From positions 1 to 34,252 of the forward strand of contig JAABRX010000041.1 in the NCBI GenBank assembly GCA_011390675.1: DNA of 34,252 nt, written 5' to 3'. This document shows positions 27,647 to 34,252 of this stretch, in pieces; within the stretch, counting starts at the first letter, position 1; each line of letters starts with the position of its first letter. Origin of the DNA: Trueperaceae bacterium. GTDB taxonomy: Bacteria; Deinococcota; Deinococci; Deinococcales; Trueperaceae. The notes under the pieces are model-generated. The model made no database searches. It was not told the DNA's origin and was given only the letters and a program-made list of their open reading frames with translations. Position numbers and translations under genes: made by a program.

Positions 27647-27684
27647 GGCGGCGCGCCCGGGGCTTCGGCTCCGGGCGCGCCGCC
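27647..27684 (+). terminator. Very strong 17-bp hairpin with a UUCG tetraloop
   Basis: The arms GGCGGCGCGCCCGGGGC and GCTCCGGGCGCGCCGCC pair at all 17 positions around C(TTCG)G, an extra-stable tetraloop. The single G-U pair exists only in the plus-strand RNA, so it terminates the gene ending at 27618. There is no T-tract. Confidence 0.75.
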
Positions 27685-27717
27685 GTTCGGAGCGCGCCGG
27701 CGAGCGGCGCTCGGCCG

Positions 27718-28398
27718 TCAGCGAGACGAGACGAAGTGCCAGGCCACCTGCGCCCGTGGGAATGGCTGCACCGACGCGTGGACGTCGCGGCAATCGCAGT
27801 AGCCGATGCTCTCGGCGACGGCGACGGTCTCGAACACCACCGTGTTCCAGCCGGCCGCGAGCTCGATGTCGTAGGTCTCCTGGCCCCACCCGAACGTGCA
27901 GCGGCCGGTGACGGTCGCCGCCCGCTCAGCGTGGATCCAGCGGACCTCGACGTCGCCCGTGGTCGCGAGGCTGCCATGCTCCTTGGTGGCGGCGTACAGC
28001 GTCCCGAGCGTCTCGCAGTACTCGCACGCAGCGCCGCGGGGGACGATGCGCAGCTCGCGGACCATCACGACACGAGCCTCGGGCTCGGACACGGTCAAGT
28101 CCTCGCAGCGCTGCCCCGCGAACAGGTTCTCGAGCGGCACCGTGACGTCGTCGGGCAGGTAGGGGGCTTCGTGGAAGGCGAGCGCGAAGGAGCCGTCGGC
28201 ACCGACGGAGCCGCGGCCGACCTCGACCGGGAACCAGGCGAGCCCAGCTCGGGCTTCGGCGACCAGATCGGCGGGCGCCACCTGGGCGCACGCACCGACG
28301 GTGCCGTTGACGCGCGTCTGCGACCAAGCAGCGCCTAGCATCGCGAACAGCGCGACGACGACGGCAACGCGCAAGGCGGAGCGACGACGGGATCTCAT
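27718..28398 (-). CDS. Secreted cysteine-rich protein of unknown function
   Basis: The protein has 226 residues from the ATG at 28398, with GGAGG seven bases before it. The extension to 28596 has no ribosome site. A signal peptide (RRRSALRVAVVVALFAMLGAAWS) is followed by QTRVNGTVGACAQV. Seven cysteines remain in the mature protein, including CEYC and CDC pairs, enough for disulfides or metal binding. YDIELAAGWNTVVFETV resembles a beta-sandwich strand pair. CxxC also occurs in thiol-disulfide enzymes, but nothing here looks like a thioredoxin fold. I recognise no family. The roughly 400-base gap to the next gene holds its leader and a GC hairpin, with no supported gene. Confidence 0.72.
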   Translation of the reverse strand: MRSRRRSALRVAVVVALFAMLGAAWSQTRVNGTVGACAQVAPADLVAEARAGLAWFPVEVGRGSVGADGSFALAFHEAPYLPDDVTVPLENLFAGQRCEDLTVSEPEARVVMVRELRIVPRGAACEYCETLGTLYAATKEHGSLATTGDVEVRWIHAERAATVTGRCTFGWGQETYDIELAAGWNTVVFETVAVAESIGYCDCRDVHASVQPFPRAQVAWHFVSSR

Positions 28399-28801
28399 GG
28401 AGGGACCTCCCCTCGAGCCGTGCCCAGCGGGCAACGGCCGGTAGTGGGGTGTGGGCAGAGCCTCAGGCGCCCCCACGCACGGGGTCGCCTCAGCCGGGAC
28501 CGCCCGGGCAGGTCGGCTCGAGCACGCCATCACCTCCAAGGTCAGGTCGGTTCCTCCGAAGCGATTGAGGAGGAACGCCCGGTTGCCGTAGGACAAGTGT
28601 CGAACGTCCCGACGGCCGGGTCGGCACGACGCTCGCGGCGCACCGCATGAGCGTGGACCGAACCGCCTTCGCGTCGCTCACCACCGGGATCGCCCCCACG
28701 CTCACGAAGTGCGGGATCAGCTCATGCGGCGGCCATGGCGCTCATGTCGTGCCCCCATAGGGTGCCCCGACCGTCGCGAACCCGACGGCCAAGGAGGCAC
28801 C

Positions 28802-29539
28802 ATGCATCGCAACCCGATGACCGGCACGACCGAACGAACCGGCCCGACTCGATCCGCACGCGTTCGCCGCGCACCGACCCGGGCCCTAGTCGGTGTCCTG
28901 GCGGCGGCCGCGCTCGCGCTGCCGACGACCGGCGCGCTCGCCCAGAGCGACGTCGATTCGTCCGAGGTGGTGCTCGCGAGCCTTGGCGACGCGACCGTGA
29001 CGCTCGAAGCGTTCGAGCTCCGGTTCGAGGCGGCGGTGCGTTCGACGCTCGCCCAGCAAGGGGTCGAGCCCGACGCGGAGACCGTCGCCGGCTTCGAAGC
29101 GCAGCGGCCGGTGTTCCTGGAGCAACTCGGTCAGGAGCTGGTCTTGAGCGCGCATGCGGAGGAGTTGGGCATCGCCGCGGGCGACGCCGAAGTCGACGCC
29201 GTGGTCGAGCAGGCGCGCGAAGAGCACGGCGCGGATCTCGACGCGGCGCTGGCCGAGATCGGCTTCGGGTCCACCGCGGACTTCGAGACCGCCGTCCGGC
29301 GCTCGCTGAACGCGCAGCGCGTCGTGGAAGCGTTGCGTGCTGAGGTCGAGGTCGACCCGGCCGCGATCGAGGCCTGGTACGAGGCGAACCCCGACCAGGT
29401 GACCGGACCGGACGGCCCGGTTCCGCTCGAAGAGGTGCGCGAGCCGATCGCCGACCTCCTCGCCGGCGAGCACGTCGAGGCGCGGGTGGCCGAGCTGGTG
29501 GCGGAATCCGGGATCGAGACCCATCCCGAACGGCTCTGA
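28802..29539 (+). CDS. SurA/PrsA-like periplasmic chaperone domain protein without a PPIase domain
   Basis: The protein has 245 residues from the ATG at 28802 with AAGGAGG just before. A basic region of about 30 residues precedes the signal sequence (LVGVLAAAALALPTTGALA). The mature protein matches the N-terminal helical domain of SurA/PrsA/PpiD-type foldases: VVLASLGDATVTLEAFELRFEA, then ELVLSAHAEELGIAAGDAEVDAVVEQAR and the C-terminal VPLEEVREPIADLLAGEHVEARVAELV. The parvulin peptidyl-prolyl isomerase domain that normally lies between these parts is missing. It should act as a chaperone for exported proteins, perhaps including the many secreted products here. That client link is inference. 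Confidence 0.85.
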   Translation: MHRNPMTGTTERTGPTRSARVRRAPTRALVGVLAAAALALPTTGALAQSDVDSSEVVLASLGDATVTLEAFELRFEAAVRSTLAQQGVEPDAETVAGFEAQRPVFLEQLGQELVLSAHAEELGIAAGDAEVDAVVEQAREEHGADLDAALAEIGFGSTADFETAVRRSLNAQRVVEALRAEVEVDPAAIEAWYEANPDQVTGPDGPVPLEEVREPIADLLAGEHVEARVAELVAESGIETHPERL

Positions 29540-29548
29540 GGGGACGAG

Positions 29549-30202
29549 CTAGAGCTCCGGCAGCTGCGCCACCACGTGCGGCGTGATCGCCTTCGCCAGT
29601 TCCGGATCGACCACCCCGTTGGTGACGAACAGGCAAGTGGCGCGGGCCGCGATCGCGGCCCGCGCCCCCGCCAGGCTGTCCTCGATGGCCAGGCAGCGAA
29701 CCGCCGGCACGCCCAGACGTGCGGCGGCGAGCAGGTACCCGTCTGGATGGGGCTTGCCGCGCTCCACGTCCTCGATCGTGACGCGCACCTCCAAGTGCCG
29801 GGACCACGCGTGCGGGGCGAGCGAGGCGTCCACCATCGAGCGCGGCGAGTTCGACACCACGGCCCGGGCACGGCCGGCCTCCGCCACCGCCTCGACCCAC
29901 GCGACCGCGTTCGGCATCGGCCGCACCCCCGCGAGGTCGACGATCAAGCGCTCGACCACCCGCGCCCAGAACGCCTTGGCATCTCCGGTGAGGCCGAAGC
30001 GCTCGCGCAGGATCCGAGTGGCGGCGGGGCGGTCGGTTCCGTGCAGCGCCGCGTGGGCGCCCTCGGGGAGGGCGCCCCCGAACTCGGGCACCACCGAGCA
30101 GAGCACCGCGAACCAGATCGGCTCGCTGTCGACGAGGGTGCCGTCCACGTCGAACAGGACGGCATCGAAGGCGCGCGGGTCGGGGTGCGGGGGCCGGGTC
30201 AC
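29549..30202 (-). CDS. HAD-superfamily hydrolase (beta-phosphoglucomutase/phosphatase-like)
   Basis: The protein has 217 residues if started at the GTG at 30202. An ATG at 30247 would add 15 residues of unlikely sequence, and neither has a clear ribosome site. Motif I is FDVDGT (nucleophile D18 and D20), followed by LVDSEPIW and a helical cap typical of subfamily IA. Motif II is the serine in VVSNSPRS, motif III the lysine of ERGKPHPDGY, and motif IV is AIEDSLAGARAA. All four are intact. Relatives are sugar-phosphate phosphatases or beta-phosphoglucomutases, and the substrate is unknown. It converges on the SurA-like gene and is divergent from the DUF1801 gene. Confidence 0.9.
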   Translation of the reverse strand: MTRPPHPDPRAFDAVLFDVDGTLVDSEPIWFAVLCSVVPEFGGALPEGAHAALHGTDRPAATRILRERFGLTGDAKAFWARVVERLIVDLAGVRPMPNAVAWVEAVAEAGRARAVVSNSPRSMVDASLAPHAWSRHLEVRVTIEDVERGKPHPDGYLLAAARLGVPAVRCLAIEDSLAGARAAIAARATCLFVTNGVVDPELAKAITPHVVAQLPEL

Positions 30203-30275
30203 GGGGCCATCATCGCGCGCGGCGGCGGGGACGCGGGCGACCGGCATGGTCGCGGACGACGGACCCTGCCCGCGC

Positions 30276-30281
30276 TATCGT
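30276..30281 (+). promoter_or_regulatory. -10 box placed for a leaderless DUF1801 transcript
   Basis: TATCGT ends five bases before the ATG at 30287 and no Shine-Dalgarno is present. Transcription would begin at or next to the start codon, giving a leaderless mRNA, which is common in Deinococcus relatives. Confidence 0.4.
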
Positions 30282-30286
30282 CCGCC

Positions 30287-30688
30287 ATGGCCCCTTCGAT
30301 GCAGCGCACCGACGCCGACCCGAACGCCTACCTCGACGCGATCGAACACCCCGTGCGGCAGCGCGACGCGCGCGCGCTGGTGGCGCTCATGAGCGACGTG
30401 GCCGGAGAGCCCCCCGCCATGTGGGGGCAGATCGTCGGGTGGGGAAGCTACCACTACGACTACGCCTCGGGCCACTCGGGCGACTTCTGCCCGATCGGCT
30501 TCGCGGCCGGCAAGCAGCGCCTGTCGCTCTACGGCCTGCGCGACGCGCCCGAGTCCGAGAAACTACTTGAGCGGCTCGGCAAGCACACCACCGGCGTCGG
30601 CTGCGTGTACGTGAACAAGCTCGACGACGTCGACCTCGACGTGTTGCGCCAGCTGATCGAGTTGGCGTGGGCGCACCCGCGCGGTTGA
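30287..30688 (+). CDS. DUF1801 domain protein
   Basis: The protein has 133 residues, with a second possible start at the ATG at 30299. It has the DUF1801 pattern: YLDAIEHPVRQRDARALVALM, then GGW/WG-type MWGQIVGWGSYHYDYASGHSGDFCPIGFAAGKQRLSLYGL and a C-terminal helix pair. The fold is a small alpha/beta YdhG-like domain of unknown biochemical role. It appears complete. No partner gene is evident. Confidence 0.88.
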   Translation: MAPSMQRTDADPNAYLDAIEHPVRQRDARALVALMSDVAGEPPAMWGQIVGWGSYHYDYASGHSGDFCPIGFAAGKQRLSLYGLRDAPESEKLLERLGKHTTGVGCVYVNKLDDVDLDVLRQLIELAWAHPRG

Positions 30689-30745
30689 CGGCGCGCGTCG
30701 GGCAGTTGGCAGCCTGCGCTGCGCGCCGCGGTGCAGACTGAGCGT

Positions 30746-31483
30746 ATGGAAGAAGCGAGCACCTCTCCGAGCCGCTACGACGACCTGCGCGCGCTCTTCG
30801 TCAACTGCACCCTCAAGCCCTCGCCCCAGCAGTCCCACACGCAGGTCCTGATGGAGGTGTCGCAGGCGATCATGGCCGAACAGGGCGTGCACGTCGACCA
30901 CGTGCGCGCCGAGGACTTGGTCCTCGCCCCAGGGGTGTACCCCGACATGACCGAACACGGGGCCGAACGCGACGATTGGCCCGATCTCTACGCCAAGGTG
31001 CGCGCGGCCGACATCCTCGTGCTTGGAAGCCCCATCTGGCTCGGCGAACGCTCCTCCACCTGCGCGCGCGTGATCGAGCGGCTCTACGCCCACTCGGGCG
31101 AACTGAACGATCGGGGCCAGTACGTCTACTACGGCAAGGTCGGCGGGGTGCTGGTGACCGGCAACGAGGACGGCATCAAGCACGTGGCCATGGGGGTCCT
31201 GTACGCGTTGCAGCACATCGGCTACGCCGTGCCGCCGCAGGCCGACGCCGGCTGGATCGGCGAGGCGGGCCCCGGCCCCAGCTACGGCGACGAGATGGAC
31301 GACGGCCGCCGCGCCGGGTTCGACAACGACTTCACCCAGCGCAACACCACCTTCATGACCTGGAACCTGATGCACCTGGCGCGCCTGCTCAAGGACGCCG
31401 GTGGCTTTCCCACGCACGGCAACCAGCCCCAAGCGTGGAACGCCGGGAACCGCTTCGACCACCCCAACCCCGAGTACCGCTGA
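30746..31483 (+). CDS. Flavodoxin-fold NAD(P)H-dependent FMN reductase family protein
   Basis: The protein has 245 residues from the ATG at 30746, which has no evident ribosome site. The flavodoxin-like fold is shown by LFVNCTLKPSPQQSHTQ (strand 1 and the FMN-phosphate loop), the strand DILVLGSPIWLGERSS (residues around 92-107) that contacts the flavin, and GVLVTGNEDGIKHV as the third flavin-contacting loop. Such proteins reduce quinones, nitro compounds or flavin using NAD(P)H. The substrate is not visible. It lies 57 bases after the DUF1801 gene and could be co-transcribed with it. Confidence 0.9.
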   Translation: MEEASTSPSRYDDLRALFVNCTLKPSPQQSHTQVLMEVSQAIMAEQGVHVDHVRAEDLVLAPGVYPDMTEHGAERDDWPDLYAKVRAADILVLGSPIWLGERSSTCARVIERLYAHSGELNDRGQYVYYGKVGGVLVTGNEDGIKHVAMGVLYALQHIGYAVPPQADAGWIGEAGPGPSYGDEMDDGRRAGFDNDFTQRNTTFMTWNLMHLARLLKDAGGFPTHGNQPQAWNAGNRFDHPNPEYR

Positions 31484-31499
31484 CCCGGGCGGAGCGACG

Positions 31500-32438
31500 C
31501 TAGGTTCCGATCGCGGCGGCCACGTCGAACGCGGCCCCCACCTCGCGCTCGGACACGGTCCACAGCTTCGCCAGGTCCTCGGGCTTCCGCAACCGTGGCG
31601 CGATCCCGCCCACGACCGGCGACCCGACGGCGATCCACCGGGGGCGGTAGAGCGCGCCGCCCTCGGCCTCGGGGTCGGTCCCGGCCCGGAGCTGATCGAG
31701 GGCCCCCGCCGCCGGGGATTGGCCGATCCATCGGACCAGCCGGGCGGCGAGCCGCTGCGACGGGCCCGGCAGCTCCTTCGCCGTCGTCTGCTGGAGGTCG
31801 GTGTTGGCGAAGCCGGGGTCGGCCGAGAGCGCCGCGACCCGCGAGCCAGCGGCGCGCAGCCGCCGGTCGAGCTCCAGCGCGAACTGCAGGTTCGCGAGCT
31901 TCGAGTAGCCGTACGCCTCCCACGGCTCGTAGCGGCGATGGCGATGGTGCGGGTCGTCCAAGTCGTACGGACCGGCGCTGAAGCGGGCGGTCGAGGTCGT
32001 GGTCACGACGCGCCCCGCGCCCGAGCGGTGCACGGCGGGCAACAGCAGGCGGGTGAGCTCGAAGTGGCCCAGGTGGTTGGTCCCGAACTGGGTCTCGAAG
32101 CCGTCGACGGTCGTGCCCTCGGGCGTCGCCATGACGCCCGCGTTGGCGAACAGCAGGTCGATGGCGGCGTGCGCCTCGAGGACCTCGGCCGCGAACGCGT
32201 GGACCGAGGCCAACGACCCGAGGTCCAGCGCGCGGACCTCGATCGAGGCCCCGGGCAGCTCGGCCGCCACCGCTGCGTGGGCGCTCGCCGCCTTCTCCGA
32301 GTTGCGTGCCGCCATCACGACATGCGCGCCCTTGCGGGCCAGCTCGCGGACGGTCTCGAGCCCGAGCCCGCCGTTGCCGCCGGTGACGACGGCGACGCGG
32401 CCGGTCTGATCGGGGATGTCGCGGGCGGTCCATGCCAT
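31500..32438 (-). CDS. Short-chain dehydrogenase/reductase
   Basis: The protein has 312 residues from the ATG at 32438, with GGAGG nine bases before it. The cofactor motif TGGNGGLG is at 19-26, NAG at 99-101, and the catalytic S149 (TTTSTAR) and Y176/K180 (YGYSK) are present. It belongs to the classical SDR group close to retinol dehydrogenase/WW-domain oxidoreductase-like bacterial enzymes. RN after the second strand (AARNSEK) suggests NADP(H). It converges on the flavodoxin-fold gene. A 14-bp palindrome lies 58 bases upstream. Confidence 0.94.
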   Translation of the reverse strand: MAWTARDIPDQTGRVAVVTGGNGGLGLETVRELARKGAHVVMAARNSEKAASAHAAVAAELPGASIEVRALDLGSLASVHAFAAEVLEAHAAIDLLFANAGVMATPEGTTVDGFETQFGTNHLGHFELTRLLLPAVHRSGAGRVVTTTSTARFSAGPYDLDDPHHRHRRYEPWEAYGYSKLANLQFALELDRRLRAAGSRVAALSADPGFANTDLQQTTAKELPGPSQRLAARLVRWIGQSPAAGALDQLRAGTDPEAEGGALYRPRWIAVGSPVVGGIAPRLRKPEDLAKLWTVSEREVGAAFDVAAAIGT

Positions 32439-32495
32439 GGGGGTCGACCTCCAGGGGCCGTCGTCCGCGCGGCCGTGGGCTGTCGGCGAGTGTCG

Positions 32496-32509
32496 CACGG
32501 GCGCCCGTG
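32496..32509. promoter_or_regulatory. 14-bp perfect palindrome upstream of the SDR gene
   Basis: CACGGGCGCCCGTG is a perfect inverted repeat in the 215-base gap between the SDR start and the methyltransferase stop. It could be an operator. In DNA this rich in GC the odds of a chance occurrence are not small. Confidence 0.25.
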
Positions 32510-32653
32510 GCGCTCCGTGGCCTGGCGTCGAGGGCGCAGGTGGGTCGGGACGCCCGACTCAGCGTCTTCTACGCCGCGCTCCCGAAGGACCCGGAAGGCG
32601 CGTTCGAGCGTCGAGCCGCGGAGACCGCCGTGGCCGCGGCAGGGGCGCCGGCC

Positions 32654-33247
32654 TCAGGCGGCGCCGCAGACCCACAGCGTGCAGGCGACGTCGCCTTCGG
32701 CGAGGGCGGCTTCGTGCTGCACGGCGAGGCCCGAACGACCCAGCGCCGCGCGCCACGCGCGCTCGGCCCGGGCGCCCCCCGGAAGGCCGCCGTCCTTGAC
32801 GACGACGAGGCGACCCCCGGGTCGGAGCACCCGCGCGACCTCGCGGAGCCCGGCGTCGAGGTCGCTCCAGTGGTCGATCGAATCGAAGGCGAGGACGAGG
32901 TCGGCGACGCCGTCCTCGAGCGGGAGGCGCTCCGCCGGGGCCTCGGCGAACTCGATCCGGTGGCCGTTGGGGTCGGTCGATGCCCGTTCGCGGGCGATCG
33001 CCAGCATGCGGGGGACCGGGTCCACGCCGACGAGTCGGCCCTTCGGCACGCGCGGCGCGAGGCGCCGCAGCGCCGACCCCGTCCCGCACCCCACGTCGAC
33101 CACGAAGGCGTCGGGCGCCACGTAGATGGCATCGACGGCCAGGCGGTTGGTCGCGTACTCCCCGTAGTGCGCGGCGTACCAGTCGGCGGTCTCGGCGGTC
33201 CACTCGCTCATGACCCGCTCGTCGTACCACCCGAACGGCCGCAGCAT
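32654..33247 (-). CDS. Class I SAM-dependent methyltransferase
   Basis: The protein has 197 residues from the ATG at 33247 (GAGGCG upstream). An in-frame ATG at 33211 would remove 12 residues. Motif I is VVDVGCGTGSA (50-60), the acidic end of strand 2 is LVGVDPVPRML, AEAPAERLPLEDG matches the UbiE/methyltransferase-11 pattern, and LREVARVLRPGGRLVVVKDGG is the post-motif. It is a small-molecule methyltransferase of unknown substrate. The product is complete and sits between the SDR gene and the peptidase gene, 35 bases from the latter. Confidence 0.9.
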   Translation of the reverse strand: MLRPFGWYDERVMSEWTAETADWYAAHYGEYATNRLAVDAIYVAPDAFVVDVGCGTGSALRRLAPRVPKGRLVGVDPVPRMLAIARERASTDPNGHRIEFAEAPAERLPLEDGVADLVLAFDSIDHWSDLDAGLREVARVLRPGGRLVVVKDGGLPGGARAERAWRAALGRSGLAVQHEAALAEGDVACTLWVCGAA

Positions 33248-33282
33248 CCGGGGCGCCTCGCCTCGGAGCGCGCGGAGCCGAG

Positions 33283-34252
<970 letters not shown>

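Noticed and set aside
28541-28545. GTCAG upstream of the cysteine-rich protein gene
   Set aside because: No second pentamer lies 11 bp away on either side.
28399-28801. Small ORFs in the 400-bp gap (for example 28420-28650 plus and 28490-28705 minus)
   Set aside because: No convincing ribosome site, no family resemblance and mixed composition. An 11-codon reading frame after a GGAGG at about 28535 was also considered and is too short to support.

Overview
This is a GC-rich (about 70% by eye), densely coded bacterial window with no rRNA, tRNA, transposase, phage or CRISPR sequence that I can see. A xanthorhodopsin-type proton pump sits beside a Blh-type retinal-forming dioxygenase. Starts are often GTG or TTG, Shine-Dalgarno sites are strong GGAGG types, and genes in operons overlap by 4 bp. 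This would fit the Deinococcota, perhaps a Trueperaceae-like bacterium. That placement is inference from gene content and composition; no phylogenetic marker is present.

Layout. 1-6220: the end of an unknown gene, a GNAT-like protein, and a 1750-residue secreted protein with PPC-type repeats and two von Willebrand A domains. 6331-10067: a small membrane protein, a Gfo/Idh/MocA oxidoreductase, an RlmI/K-like RNA methyltransferase and a DapA-superfamily lyase/deaminase. 10150-12790 (minus strand): a two-component operon (response regulator, histidine kinase) followed by a secreted protein with a 10-residue tandem-repeat tail. 12928-15360: a membrane protein, then blh and xanthorhodopsin (minus strand). 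15761-19677: katG with a strong terminator, then a membrane-anchored serine hydrolase. 19678-24122: a P450 divergent from a translationally coupled SQR-like/DUF1641/protoporphyrinogen-oxidase operon. 24130-26761 (minus strand): a second, paralogous copy of the regulator/kinase/secreted-protein module. 27070-29539: three more exported proteins. 29549-34252: a HAD phosphatase, DUF1801 protein, flavodoxin-fold protein, SDR, methyltransferase and a truncated M20 peptidase.

The most interesting signal is a shared promoter design. GTCAG-N6-GTCAG (first copy TTCAG in module 1), then exactly 10 nt, then a TAnnnT -10 box, is found in front of the secreted-protein gene of both duplicated modules. It also precedes a third, divergently placed secreted-protein gene next to module 2. 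An 11-bp direct repeat replacing the -35 box is what OmpR/PhoB-family regulators bind, and both modules encode such a regulator. I read this as an envelope-sensing regulon whose outputs are small exported proteins with low-complexity tails. The two kinases are both 429 residues and align without gaps through at least the first 230, so the modules arose by duplication while their secreted tails diverged.

The light module also has structure beyond its two genes. Upstream of the rhodopsin are three consecutive 11-bp repeats around TTTGTACA, resembling CarH/LitR operators. Between rhodopsin and blh is a 15-bp hairpin whose one non-Watson-Crick pair is a G-U only in the rhodopsin-blh transcript.
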